A stretch of 64,000 nucleotides of DNA, from the NCBI GenBank assembly GCA_016722285.1, contig JADKGI010000001.1, positions 248,001-312,000 on the forward strand. Reading direction: 5' to 3'. Shown one piece after another: positions 10,013 through 19,560 of the stretch (within the stretch, counting starts at the first letter, position 1; every line of letters starts with the position of its first letter). This stretch comes from Saprospiraceae bacterium. GTDB lineage: Bacteria > Bacteroidota > Bacteroidia > Chitinophagales > Saprospiraceae. The translations under genes and the position numbers were made by a program. The notes under the pieces are model-generated. The model saw only the letters and a list, made by a program, of their open reading frames with translations, was not told where the DNA came from and did no database searches.

Positions 10013-11612
10013 TCAGAGGGCATCCGGTTTCTTCCACACGCTTCGCCTGTCAACCAGCTCTTTGTCTGATATTTCCACATTGATTTCATTGTTTTCAGCG
10101 TCGATGGTAATGATATCGCCATTCCGTACAAGTCCTATATTTCCTCCTTCAAAAGCTTCCGGAGTGATGTGTCCAACCACAAACCCATGGGTACCCCCTG
10201 AAAACCTTCCATCCGTTATCAACGCAACGGTCTTTCCAAGCCCCGCTCCCATAATGAGTGAAGTGGGCTTAAGCATTTCGGGCATACCCGGCCCTCCTTT
10301 CGGACCACAATAACGGATGACTATTACATCTCCCTGATTTATTTCTTTATTTTGTATGCCATTATTAGCAGCATCTTCCGAGTCATACACCTTGGCAGGG
10401 CCCAGAAAACATTTCGCCCTCTTTCCCCGTGATTTTTGCAACCGAACCCTGAGTAGCCAGATTTCCATACAGGATCTGAATATGCCCTGATGATTTAAAA
10501 GGAGTGCTTACCGGAAAAATTATTTTTTGACCCGAACCTATCGGGTTTACGTTTTCCAGATTTTCAGCAATGGTATTTCCAGTTACAGTCATGCTTGAGC
10601 CATCCAGCATACCTTCGTTGAGCATCATTTTCATGACTGAGGGAATTCCTCCTGCCTCATGCAAGTCCTGCATGACATATTTCCCACTGGGCTTCAGATC
10701 TGCAAGAAATGGTGTATCGTCACTCCATCTTTGAAAATCATCAATGGTGAAAGGAATTTCAAATGCATTGGCAACTGCTATGAGATGCAAAACTGCATTG
10801 GTACTTCCACCAAGAACAGTAATAAGCCTTACAGCATTTTCCAAAGATTTAATGGTCAGAATATCCCTGGGCTTCAGATCTCTTTCCAGCAACAATCGTA
10901 TTGCTCCGCCAAGATGACCGCATTCATCTGCTTTATTTTTACTGACAGCCGGATTTGAAGATCCATACGGCAACGACAATCCGAGCGCTTCAATTGCAGA
11001 TGCCATCGTGTTTGCTGTGTACATCCCTCCGCAGGCACCGGGTCCGGGACAGGCTTTTAATACAACCTGATCAAATGTTTCCTGATTTATCTCTCCACTC
11101 AGTTTCTGTCCCAACGCTTCAAATGCTGATACTACATCCAGGTTTTTGCCGGCATGACATCCGGGTGCTATGGTACCACCATATACGATTATACCTGGAC
11201 GATTAAGCCGCCCAAAAGCCATCATAGCTCCCGGCATATTTTTATCACATCCAACAATAGCAATAACCCCATCATACCATTGTGCTGATACTACGGTTTC
11301 GATAGAATCTGCAATGATATCTCGGGAAGGCAAGGAAAACCTCATACCTGCTGTACCCATAGAAATACCGTCGCTGACGCCTATTGTATTGAATATAAGC
11401 CCCACCATATCAGAAGCATTGACACTCTTTTTAATATCTTTTGCAAGATCATTCAAGTGCATATTGCACGGGTTTCCATCCCAACCGGTGCTGGCTATTC
11501 CTATCTGCGGTTTTTTCAGGTCTTCTACAGTTAGACCAATAGCATGCAACATCGCTTGAGCCGCGGGTTGTGTCGGGTCCTGTGTTACGTGTTTACTATA
11601 CTTATTCAGCAT
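10013..11612 (-). CDS. ilvD: Dihydroxy-acid dehydratase (single-base frameshift)
   Basis: About 532 residues once repaired. It dehydrates dihydroxyisovalerate and its homologue to the 2-keto acids and uses an Fe-S cluster. Cluster cysteines are visible in GNPCNMHLNDL, GCDKNMPG and CPGPGACGGMYTANTM. The upstream frame reads to KEGEMFSGP and then goes wrong at GGGCCC (10398-10403). Removing one base continues directly into AKVYDSEDAANNG and the conserved C-terminal GGPGMPEM, ITDGRFSGGT and GHITPEA motifs. The gene is first in ilvD-ilvB-ilvN-ilvC. Nothing else in it looks eroded. Confidence 0.9.
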
Positions 11613-11656
11613 GAGGGGTTTAAAATGATGTTAAGTTAATTTTTATATTGAGCCAG

Positions 11657-11664
11657 CAAAGATA
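11657..11664 (-). promoter_or_regulatory. -7 box of the ilv operon promoter
   Basis: The minus strand reads TATCTTTG (consensus TAnnTTTG) about 45 bases before the ilvD ATG. No clear TTTG -33 box stands at the right distance. I see no leader peptide rich in Ile, Leu or Val and no attenuator-like hairpin in 11613-11827. Confidence 0.4.
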
Positions 11665-11827
11665 ATCCAAGCTTTGTCCTCAGAAGGATTTAATTTGTAA
11701 AATCGTTACAGTGTTCAAAAAATAGAATGCCAATCTATTATATTGATTATCAATGTTTTATTTTATACTTGATTACTATCTTTACAATACCTTGATGGCT
11801 TTGTGCTAAATCTCAATATTGATAAAA

Positions 11828-12538
11828 TTAGTTAATTTCATTATTTTGCTCATCATTCATTAATGAATCATAATATCTTTCAATCCGTGTTTTTTCAAAA
11901 ATATCTCTGGGAAAAAAATATCTTTTTGTTATGTCATCGTGTATCCACGGTGATTCTCCATATTGCTTTTCGTCTTCCTCCACTACATTCTTTAATACAA
12001 AAGCGACCACCAGGCCCACAAGTGCTCCGAATAAGTGACTCTCCCAAGAGATATTCTTCTCTGCCCCGGGAAATAATCCCTCCACACTTCCGGCGTAAAG
12101 CGTTAAAATGATCAAAGACAAAACAATGGATTTGGCATTTTTTCTAAAAACACCAGTCCAGAATACAAATGCTATCAGCCCATAAACCAAGCCACTGGCT
12201 CCAATATGATATGATGGTCGGGCAAATAACCAAACCATAATACCTTCACCCAACATGATGGAAATCATACCTTGTTTTGCTGCTTTGCCATAAAACAACA
12301 CCATTATGGACATCAGCACAATTAATGGTATCGAATTTGAAGCCAAATGACTCCAACTGGAGTGTATAAAAACAGAAGTAAAAATACCGGGTAAACCCGA
12401 CCACTCTCTGGGGTAAATCCCCAAAAAATACAAATGTACCCCTGATATTTCTTCAAAGAGTTTGATAATCCATAAAACAGCCAAAACAAAAATTGGAAAA
12501 CGGATTTTCTGAATAAAAATAACCGCATCCTTCATCAT
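11828..12538 (-). CDS. Rhomboid family intramembrane serine protease
   Basis: 236 residues with six or so membrane segments. The catalytic serine is Ser115 in HIGASGLVYG and the histidine is His168 in SWESHLFGALVG, giving the Ser/His dyad. HLASNS (about residues 64-69) supplies the oxyanion-side Asn. It cuts membrane proteins inside the bilayer; the substrate is unknown. It starts 6 bases after the stop of the unknown gene at 12545-13228, so the two are probably one transcript. ATG at 12535 is an equal start. Confidence 0.88.
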   Translation of the reverse strand: MMKDAVIFIQKIRFPIFVLAVLWIIKLFEEISGVHLYFLGIYPREWSGLPGIFTSVFIHSSWSHLASNSIPLIVLMSIMVLFYGKAAKQGMISIMLGEGIMVWLFARPSYHIGASGLVYGLIAFVFWTGVFRKNAKSIVLSLIILTLYAGSVEGLFPGAEKNISWESHLFGALVGLVVAFVLKNVVEEDEKQYGESPWIHDDITKRYFFPRDIFEKTRIERYYDSLMNDEQNNEIN

Positions 12539-12544
12539 ATTTTT

Positions 12545-13228
12545 CTAAACATATTTGCGTTTAATAAGGCGTACAAAGGTCGCTGCTTTTTTAACTTTAT
12601 TCTCACTCACCCAATCAAATCTGCCAATAATATGTTCAATAAGATATTGTTTTGCATCTTTAAATTCGACAAAATTGTTGAGTTGCATCAAGGTCTCATT
12701 AAATACCTTCTGATCATTTCCAAACAATTCCTGCTGGGTGAAGATCTTTTCATTGATGCCCATTGACCTGGTGAGATCATTAACAGGTGTGTGACTTAGT
12801 TTGTCGGAAAGATCTGTAATGATATCTTCAGCAAAAATTTCATTGAGCGCTTCACTTATTCCATCAGTGACAATCTTTTCGGCTTCATTGTGTTTGGATC
12901 CTTTTCCTGCATCTTTGTTTATGCCCTCCTTAGCCAGTACTCCCTGCAATGATGCAATTGGAGCAGACATCACTTCCGAAACTTCCTTTACAGTTTCATA
13001 AATCACAGAGAGTGAATTGCCATTATTCGCAGGTATCGGTTTTTCATTATTGACCGGTTGCTTTGGTTTGGCTTCCATTATTTTATCATCCAGAGTAATG
13101 TCATACAGCTCTCTGATATAGCTTAATAGAAGGTCTTTTTCAAGACTTGAAAACTGCCCTTCGCTATTGCCATTGTCTGAGAGGGCAGCTATTTTCTTCA
13201 GTTTATTTTTAAAATTCTGCATATCCAT
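12545..13228 (-). CDS. Unknown cytosolic protein paired with the rhomboid gene
   Basis: 227 residues, no signal peptide and no membrane segment. It is charged, with an N-terminal helical part (SSLEKDLLLSYIRELYDITLDDK, about residues 25-47 with polar breaks), a low-complexity Asn/Pro-rich linker (about 55-72) and a C-terminal helical region with LIEHIIGRFDWVSENKV. I do not recognise the family. Its only clue is tight linkage to the rhomboid protease downstream. Codon use and start look normal (ATG 13228 or 13222). Confidence 0.6.
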   Translation of the reverse strand: MDMQNFKNKLKKIAALSDNGNSEGQFSSLEKDLLLSYIRELYDITLDDKIMEAKPKQPVNNEKPIPANNGNSLSVIYETVKEVSEVMSAPIASLQGVLAKEGINKDAGKGSKHNEAEKIVTDGISEALNEIFAEDIITDLSDKLSHTPVNDLTRSMGINEKIFTQQELFGNDQKVFNETLMQLNNFVEFKDAKQYLIEHIIGRFDWVSENKVKKAATFVRLIKRKYV

Positions 13229-13389
13229 ACCGATATTTATATTATAAATTTATTTAATACGTACAATTTTTATACCAATTATGATTTTAGCATCTTGATA
13301 TGTCATAATATCTTAATGAAACGTAATTTTTCTGATTCTCTTGTCAAAATCTGTTTAAATATTTTTACTTTGTGACAAAATGGGCAAAT

Positions 13390-13980
13390 ATGTTTTTGGA
13401 GCCGAGTTTTAGAGGGCAGCGAAGCGGGTGGATAGAGGTAATATGTGGCTCTATGTTTTCAGGTAAAACAGAAGAACTGATAAGGCGGCTTAAGAGAGCG
13501 AAAATAGCCAATCAAAAAGTTCAGATTTTCAAACCAACAAAAGACACCCGCTACAATATCATCAAAGTAGTGTCCCACGATGAAAATACCATAGATTCGA
13601 TTCCCGTGTCAAATAGTATTGATATTTTTGGGCACATCCAGGATGTCAATGTTATTGGCATTGATGAAGCCCAGTTTTTTGATGAACACCTGCCCGAAGT
13701 ATGCCAAAAACTGGCTATAAAAGGAGCAAGAGTAATTATTGCAGGTCTGGATATGGATTTCAGAGGTCGGCCTTTTGGTCCGGTTCCTCATTTGCTCGCT
13801 GTAGCAGAATATATTACCAAAGTCCATGCAATATGTCCACATTGCGGCAATCTGGCAACACATTCGTATCGACTCAGTGCAGAACAGGACACCGTGTTGT
13901 TAGGAGAAAAAGATAAATACGAGCCACGCTGCCGGGTATGTTATGAAATGGGAAATATTCTGGATCTCAGAATGGGGTAG
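13390..13980 (+). CDS. tdk: Thymidine kinase
   Basis: 196 residues from the ATG at 13390. I prefer this to the GTG at 13372 because family members begin MFLE. The P-loop GSMFSGKTEELIRR binds ATP, and the lid and zinc site are shown by CPHCGNLA and CRVCYE. It phosphorylates thymidine to dTMP for nucleotide salvage. It has its own promoter-like TACTTTG just before the start, and the DUF3108 gene follows at 14053. Confidence 0.93.
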   Translation: MFLEPSFRGQRSGWIEVICGSMFSGKTEELIRRLKRAKIANQKVQIFKPTKDTRYNIIKVVSHDENTIDSIPVSNSIDIFGHIQDVNVIGIDEAQFFDEHLPEVCQKLAIKGARVIIAGLDMDFRGRPFGPVPHLLAVAEYITKVHAICPHCGNLATHSYRLSAEQDTVLLGEKDKYEPRCRVCYEMGNILDLRMG

Positions 13981-14052
13981 TAGTTAAGAAACATTATTGC
14001 TTCAAGATGCTGTTTATATGTCCAAAGCTTTTGAAGGCTACATTTACACTCT

Positions 14053-14886
14053 ATGATAAAAATATTTAGTCTTTTAGTATTTTCATTTTTTGTAATTTTT
14101 ATACTGGCATCCGGAGTTAAGTATAAAAATACTCCTGATGACATTGGCGATGATTGCCGCATACCCAATACTGCATTTAGATCCGGTGAAAAGATCGTAT
14201 TTAAAGCATATTACAATTGGAAATTTGTCTGGATTCCAGCAGGCGAAGCTGAATTTATCATTCAGGAAAAAGAAGACAGCTACCACATAACAGTTACAGG
14301 AAAAACTTACCGGAGTTATGATGTTTTCTTCAGAGTAAGAGATTACTTCCATAGCGTCATTGATAAGAGGACATTATATCCCCGGACATTTGTTAGGTCT
14401 GTTGAAGAGGGCAGATATCGAAGATTTGACAGCATCTCATTTAATCAATCAGCATTAACGGCCACCAGCTATAATGGTAAAACCAGAGAAAGTGCCATCA
14501 GAAAGAACATAAATCTAAGTGAATGTACGCATGATTTACTATCAGTATTCTACTTTTTGCGCAATATGAATGTATCACAATATAGACCTGGCGATATGGT
14601 TCCTACCAGAATTCTATTTGACGAGACTATATATCCGATAAAAGTCCGGTATGAAGGCAAATATGATGATTTTGAAATCAAAGATCTAGGCACGTACAAC
14701 ACTCTGAAAATAATCCCCGATCTCGTGACAGGAAACGTCTTTAAAGAAGGAAATCTTATGCAGATCTGGGTCACAAATGACGCTAATAAATTACCCTTAT
14801 TGGTAGAATCTCCTTTGACAGTAGGAAGCGCCAAAGCTGTACTAAAATCATATTCAGGACTGCGTTATGCACTAAATGAAAGATAG
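14053..14886 (+). CDS. DUF3108 domain protein, exported
   Basis: 277 residues. A hydrophobic N-terminus (IKIFSLLVFSFFVIFILASG) is a signal peptide or anchor. The rest has the beta-rich DUF3108 pattern: RSGEKIVFKAYYNWKFVWIPAGEAEF near the start, FHSVIDKRTLYPRTFVRSVEEG in the middle and LMQIWVTNDANKLPLLVESPLTVG near the end. The family is periplasmic, of unknown function and common in Bacteroidota. Confidence 0.8.
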   Translation: MIKIFSLLVFSFFVIFILASGVKYKNTPDDIGDDCRIPNTAFRSGEKIVFKAYYNWKFVWIPAGEAEFIIQEKEDSYHITVTGKTYRSYDVFFRVRDYFHSVIDKRTLYPRTFVRSVEEGRYRRFDSISFNQSALTATSYNGKTRESAIRKNINLSECTHDLLSVFYFLRNMNVSQYRPGDMVPTRILFDETIYPIKVRYEGKYDDFEIKDLGTYNTLKIIPDLVTGNVFKEGNLMQIWVTNDANKLPLLVESPLTVGSAKAVLKSYSGLRYALNER

Positions 14887-15097
14887 AGTTTAAAACATTT
14901 TTCAGCTACTATTTTCAGTCATTTTGTAACCGGTTAAATGTTAAACACGTAATTGGTTTTGTGTTAAATACAACAAAATGTTGAGCGTGAAATTTTAATT
15001 AAAATCTGAGTGCTGATCTCCCTGAAAAGGTAGAAGATTGACAAAATCTCAACATTGACAGAATTTCGATTCCATATCAACATAAGAAAATATAATC

Positions 15098-16189
15098 ATG
15101 AATAAGCTCCTAGTAATATTATTTTTTGCTTTTTTCAATATTTTGTATTCCCAAAATATTAAAACTACGTTCTCAGGGAATTTGGGAAATGTGTATAAAA
15201 ATACTCCCATAACCATTCAATCATACAATTTTGAAGAAAACACCTATGATTCTCCCGTTCAGGTTGCTGAGACCGATACGAATGGAATATTTGCAGCCAC
15301 ACTCAATTTTCCCTATCTTTCATTGGTAAAATTAAGAGTAGGTAGGGAGAAAGAATTTTATATTGGCATGGAGAATGAAGCCACAATTCAACTATCAGGG
15401 AGTAAGAAAGCCATTAATATTTCAGGTTCTGAAACTGTGGATGAAATAGAATACTTTCGGTCTCATCTGAATTCAATTAATGAAAAATATTTTGGTGAAT
15501 TAATGATTATTGGCAACGCAGCTTTGGAAAAACAAGACTATGTACTTTTGGACAGCTTAAGTTATCAGAAAGACAAGAATCTTTTACTATTTGTTCGGGA
15601 TTTTGAACAGCTTGTAAAAAACACACAACATCCTACCTCCGCTTTTTATGTGATGATGTTTCTTGATGAAAATAAAAATTTTGAATGCATAAAATGGATG
15701 ACACAACGATTAAATAAAGAATTTCCGGGTACCCAAATTTCAAAAAATGTTTCTCATAAATTAGAAATGTTGGCAAAAATCTCAGTTGGAGCCAAAACCC
15801 CTTATTTTACTACAACTGACTTGTCTGGTAGCCCGCAAAACCCTGGTTTATACCGGGGTAAATATTTACTTTTAGATTTTTGGGCCTCCTGGTGCTTACC
15901 TTGCAGGATTGATAATCCAAAGTTGGCAAAGGTTTATTCAAATACTTCCAGATCGAAATTTGAAATTTTAGGTATTTCAAATGACCAACAGAAAGAGAGT
16001 TTTCAGAAGGCCATTGAAAAAGATAAAACCTTATGGCCTCAGATTTTTGAAGGATGGAGTGAAATCTCAAAATTGTATGCCGTAAAATCTCTTCCGCAAA
16101 ACGTTTTAATAGATACTGAAGGCCATATTATTGCTAAAAACATCAGTATTCCTGAGCTTGAAAAGCTTCTTAAAGTTTTGCTAAATTGA
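15098..16189 (+). CDS. TlpA-like thiol-disulfide redoxin
   Basis: 363 residues with an N-terminal signal peptide (KLLVILFFAFFNILYSQ). The first half is a beta-rich domain like the N-terminal part of Bacteroidota TlpA proteins. The C-terminal thioredoxin fold has WASWCLPCR with both cysteines (about residues 265 and 268) and the cis-proline segment SLPQNVLID. It likely reduces or rearranges disulfides in periplasmic proteins, for example during cytochrome c maturation; the exact client is unknown. The 211 bases upstream show no gene. Confidence 0.85.
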   Translation: MNKLLVILFFAFFNILYSQNIKTTFSGNLGNVYKNTPITIQSYNFEENTYDSPVQVAETDTNGIFAATLNFPYLSLVKLRVGREKEFYIGMENEATIQLSGSKKAINISGSETVDEIEYFRSHLNSINEKYFGELMIIGNAALEKQDYVLLDSLSYQKDKNLLLFVRDFEQLVKNTQHPTSAFYVMMFLDENKNFECIKWMTQRLNKEFPGTQISKNVSHKLEMLAKISVGAKTPYFTTTDLSGSPQNPGLYRGKYLLLDFWASWCLPCRIDNPKLAKVYSNTSRSKFEILGISNDQQKESFQKAIEKDKTLWPQIFEGWSEISKLYAVKSLPQNVLIDTEGHIIAKNISIPELEKLLKVLLN

Positions 16190-16318
16190 TTTAAAAACGG
16201 TGAGTTATGCTAAAAATATATATTGATAGTCTAATGATCTGAAAAACATAGATATCTGCTTCAAAATATAAAGTCATTGAAAATTCAATTTTGCACCTGA
16301 GTAAATAATTATACTCCG

Positions 16319-16326
16319 TACCTTTG
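16319..16326 (+). promoter_or_regulatory. -7 box of rsmA promoter
   Basis: TACCTTTG lies 5 bases before the rsmA ATG, with TTG at 16291-16293 as a possible -33 box (25 bases away, a little long). The mRNA would be almost leaderless. Confidence 0.4.
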
Positions 16327-16330
16327 CCGC

Positions 16331-17119
16331 ATGAAAGCTAAAAAATCATTCGGACAGCATTTTCTGATAAATGAATATATTGCTAAGACCATTGCAAACG
16401 GTCTGTTGAAAACAGAAAATCTTAAAAATGTGCTCGAAATAGGTCCGGGAAAAGGTGTACTTACAAAATATCTGTCCACACAGGATATTTGTCTCAAAGT
16501 AGTGGAAGCCGACCAGGACATGGTCGATTATCTTACCAGAAATAAAATAGTAGAACCCGACCAGATTACTTTTTTGGATTTTCTAAAACTCAATTTGTCA
16601 AAGGTTTTTGATGGCCAGCCATTCTACTTAATAGGAAACTATCCCTACAATATTTCATCTCAAATTCTGTTTAAAATGATCAACTCCAAAGAACTGGTCC
16701 CCGAGATGGTGGGTATGTTTCAAAAAGAAGTGGCTGACAGAGTGGTTGCTCCCCCCGGATCCAAGACATATGGAGTCATCAGTGTACTGGTGCAGGCTTA
16801 TTATACAGGAGAAACAATTATTGATGTATCTCCCGATAGTTTTAGTCCTCCCCCCAAAGTAAACTCCAGTGTGATCAGGCTAAAAAGAAAGGAAGACTAC
16901 GTGCTTTCATGTGATGACAGGCTATTCAGATCGGTAGTTAAAACCAGCTTTAGTTCACGAAGAAAGATGCTGCGAAATACATTGAAGCCGCTTTTTCTTG
17001 ACTCCAAAATTCTTCATGATCCGTTTTATAACCAACGGCCCGAGCAACTAAGTGTGCAGGATTTTGTTGACATTACCATAAATTTGACCAATCAAAATAA
17101 TAAAAATTATGAGTCTTGA
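16331..17119 (+). CDS. rsmA: 16S rRNA dimethyladenosine transferase
   Basis: 262 residues (KsgA). It dimethylates two adjacent adenines near the 3' end of 16S rRNA. The N-terminal SFGQHFL motif, the SAM-binding EIGPGKGVLT (residues 36-45) and the catalytic NYPYNISS (103-110) are complete, and the C-terminal lobe has FSSRRKMLRNTL. Its end overlaps the yqeY start by 11 bases, which implies translational coupling. Confidence 0.95.
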   Translation: MKAKKSFGQHFLINEYIAKTIANGLLKTENLKNVLEIGPGKGVLTKYLSTQDICLKVVEADQDMVDYLTRNKIVEPDQITFLDFLKLNLSKVFDGQPFYLIGNYPYNISSQILFKMINSKELVPEMVGMFQKEVADRVVAPPGSKTYGVISVLVQAYYTGETIIDVSPDSFSPPPKVNSSVIRLKRKEDYVLSCDDRLFRSVVKTSFSSRRKMLRNTLKPLFLDSKILHDPFYNQRPEQLSVQDFVDITINLTNQNNKNYES

Positions 17120-17555
17120 AACTAAAATAGGAGAAGATCTTAAGGCAGCAATGAAAAGTAAGGATCAGGCAGCACTTCGTTCTGTGAGGGCCATAAAAGC
17201 CGCAATATTACTATTTAAAACAGACGGCAGTGGCAATGTGCTGGATGAGTCCGGTGAAATAAAGTTATTGCAAAAACTGGTAAAACAACGTCAGGATTCT
17301 CTGGATATATTTGTGAAACAAGGTAGGGAAGACCTCGCTGTCACTGAAAGAGAAGAAATTGCCATCATTCAAAAATATCTTCCTGCACAGCTTAATGATG
17401 AGGAACTTAAAAAATCAATACAGGCTATCATCTCCGAATCAGGTGCTACTTCTATCAAAGAAATGGGGAAAGTGATCGGACTTGCCAATCAGAAAATGGC
17501 CGGAAAAGCCGATGGAAAAACCATAGCCAATATGGTCAAAGAGCTCTTAACCTGA
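17109..17555 (+). CDS. GatB/YqeY domain protein
   Basis: 148 residues, full length for the YqeY family. The domain resembles the tail of the GatB subunit of tRNA amidotransferase and is thought to contact tRNA, but the free-standing protein has no settled role. Typical motifs are VRAIKAAIL, EIAIIQKYLPAQL and MGKVIGLANQKMAGKADG. It overlaps rsmA and is followed 13 bases later by a methyltransferase gene. Confidence 0.9.
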   Translation: MSLETKIGEDLKAAMKSKDQAALRSVRAIKAAILLFKTDGSGNVLDESGEIKLLQKLVKQRQDSLDIFVKQGREDLAVTEREEIAIIQKYLPAQLNDEELKKSIQAIISESGATSIKEMGKVIGLANQKMAGKADGKTIANMVKELLT

Positions 17556-17568
17556 TTTACTAATTTAT

Positions 17569-18339
17569 ATGGATATCAATGATATACCCCACACCAGGGG
17601 TAATTCGATCAGGTTTTTTACATCCTATATTACCAAACATGCTTCCTCTCTGAAAGGTAAAAGAATCTATGATCTATCCGCAGGTAGCGGGTATATTGCC
17701 CGACTTTTTACTGAGAAAGGAGGAAAAGTAAGCGCATATGATCTTTTCCCCGAACATAATGCGTTCAGTGAAATTGATATTAGGAAAATTGACCTTCAGT
17801 ATGAATTTCCCATTGAAGATAAATCAGCTGATGTAGTAATATTGTCAGAGACTTTTGAACACTTACCAAATCAGTTTCATTTTTTTAAAGAGACAGAAAG
17901 GGTCCTGGATACAAATGGCATTCTAATAATTACTACGCCAAATACCTCGTCTCTGCGAAGCCGTTTTTCACAATTTGTCACAGAAAGTGAACACTATTCC
18001 AACCCTCTTCCGGACGAAACAACCGCCTTTGTTACCTGGCCCGGGACAACTGATGGTTATTTTAATAAGATATTTATTTCAGGAATCCTGAGGATTAGGG
18101 TATTAGCAGCAATCAACGGTTTGGAAATAAGAAAAATCCACAAGTCCCAATTTACCAGTACATCCTTTTTATTGCTAATATTTTATCCGTTTATTCTGTT
18201 TTTTAGCTGGAAGAATCTGCGGCGGCAATTGAAACTTTCTCCTGAAAATTATCACATATACCATTCTATATATAAATTAAATACATCTTTCAGGATTCTT
18301 CTCTCAAAGCATCTCATTATTGAGTTTTTAAAAAAATGA
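17569..18339 (+). CDS. Class I SAM-dependent methyltransferase
   Basis: 256 residues. The SAM-binding motif is YDLSAGSGYIARLF (about residues 34-47), then the acidic loop YDLFPEHN and motif IV-like VVILSETFEHLPN (about 88-100), as in Methyltransf_11 proteins. A hydrophobic segment near residues 200-215 (FLLLIFYPFILFFSW) could bind a membrane. The substrate is unknown; nearby sugar-type genes (DegT aminotransferase, glycosyltransferase) suggest a glycan or lipid. It converges with the DegT gene with a 13-base gap. Confidence 0.82.
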   Translation: MDINDIPHTRGNSIRFFTSYITKHASSLKGKRIYDLSAGSGYIARLFTEKGGKVSAYDLFPEHNAFSEIDIRKIDLQYEFPIEDKSADVVILSETFEHLPNQFHFFKETERVLDTNGILIITTPNTSSLRSRFSQFVTESEHYSNPLPDETTAFVTWPGTTDGYFNKIFISGILRIRVLAAINGLEIRKIHKSQFTSTSFLLLIFYPFILFFSWKNLRRQLKLSPENYHIYHSIYKLNTSFRILLSKHLIIEFLKK

Positions 18340-18352
18340 TTTTTAAAATTTC

Positions 18353-19501
18353 TTACCAACCTGACTTAATGGTCTCACAAATACGAATTACGTTCGATTC
18401 GTTCATTTTTGTATGCAAAGGTAAGACCAGATATTTTTCCTCCACAGCATCCATATTTGGAAACAGTCCCTGTACGGATCCTCCGAAAATGCTGTATCTA
18501 TCATTTCTGTAGTGCACCTGGCCAGATTCAATGGCTGAATCTCTTAATTTTTGCCAGAGATTTTTCCGCCGATCGACAAGTATGGTACACATCCAGGCAG
18601 CATGCTCCCTATCAGTGCACCCACCACCCATAAATTTTACATCACTTATTTCAGATAATTTTTCTTCATAGATGTGGAAGAGCCGCCGTCTCAAAGCAAG
18701 CGTCTGAGCAAATTCTTCCAGACCCGCCAGGCCCATGGCTGCACTGATATCTGTCATCTGGTACTTATAGCCTACTTCTTTGATGTCGTTTTCCCATATC
18801 CCCATTTGTTTTGCGGTGCGATCTATACCAAACCATCTCAGCCTTTTGGCTTTTTCATAGACGTCTTCCGGTAACAGCAACATGCCACCATCTCCGGTCG
18901 TAATATGCTTTATCGCCTGAAAAGAATACATAGTATAAGGAGAGATACTTCCTATTTTCTGCCCCTGAAAAGTAGCACCCAGAGCATGGGCTGCATCTTC
19001 TATGATCGTAATGTTATGAGTTGAAGTGAGTTTCTGCAACTTATCCATATCACACGGAAGGCCTCCGTAATGTACGACGACGACAGCCCTGGTTTTGTCA
19101 TTTATCAACCTGCCTACATGATCAATATCAATATTCATCGTCTCAGGGTCAACATCTGCAAAAACAATTTTGGCTCCCATATACAGAAAAGGTATATTTG
19201 TCGCAGTACAGGTAAAGACAGGAACAATTACTTCATCCCCCTCTTTGATCCTTGCCAATAGATATGCCAGATGTAGTGCATCTGTGCCCGAACCAACAGC
19301 AAGGGCCTTGGTGTTTTTTCCGAATTCCGCATTGAATTTTTCTTCAAATTCATCTACGAGCGGACCCTGACCGATCCATCGTCCGGACAACACTTTAGTT
19401 ACCTTCTCAATAGCCTTGGCAGGTATGTGGGGATGAAACAAAACCACCCCTTCACTTGGCTCCATCAGTTTTGCTTCGTCCATTTCATGGTGGTTAATCA
19501 C
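18353..19501 (-). CDS. DegT/DnrJ/EryC1/StrS family PLP aminotransferase
   Basis: 382 residues. These enzymes transfer an amino group to a keto-sugar nucleotide. The PLP lysine is in SFQAIKHITTGDGGML (about residue 200), with EDAAHALGA before it as the ring-binding Asp region. The C-terminal FPNMDAVEEKYLVLPLHTKM is typical. It is divergent from the glycosyltransferase at 19561, and both promoters fit in 59 bases, so the two may serve one surface-sugar pathway. Confidence 0.9.
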   Translation of the reverse strand: MINHHEMDEAKLMEPSEGVVLFHPHIPAKAIEKVTKVLSGRWIGQGPLVDEFEEKFNAEFGKNTKALAVGSGTDALHLAYLLARIKEGDEVIVPVFTCTATNIPFLYMGAKIVFADVDPETMNIDIDHVGRLINDKTRAVVVVHYGGLPCDMDKLQKLTSTHNITIIEDAAHALGATFQGQKIGSISPYTMYSFQAIKHITTGDGGMLLLPEDVYEKAKRLRWFGIDRTAKQMGIWENDIKEVGYKYQMTDISAAMGLAGLEEFAQTLALRRRLFHIYEEKLSEISDVKFMGGGCTDREHAAWMCTILVDRRKNLWQKLRDSAIESGQVHYRNDRYSIFGGSVQGLFPNMDAVEEKYLVLPLHTKMNESNVIRICETIKSGW

Positions 19502-19521
19502 ATTTTTGGCTTTAATGAGCG

Positions 19522-19549
19522 CAAAAGTACGCTATTAAATATAACTTTG
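19522..19549. promoter_or_regulatory. Divergent -7 boxes for the DegT and glycosyltransferase genes
   Basis: On the minus strand TACTTTTG (19522-19529) faces the DegT gene. On the plus strand TAACTTTG (19542-19549) faces the glycosyltransferase. Both match TAnnTTTG and both lie 11-21 bases from the start codon. The -33 boxes are unclear. Confidence 0.45.
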
Positions 19550-19560
19550 TAAAAATTTTT

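Noticed and set aside
8185..11612. Branched-chain amino acid auxotrophy through decay of ilvB and ilvD
   Set aside because: Both genes need only one base to be whole, and all other residues and the neighbours ilvN and ilvC are intact.
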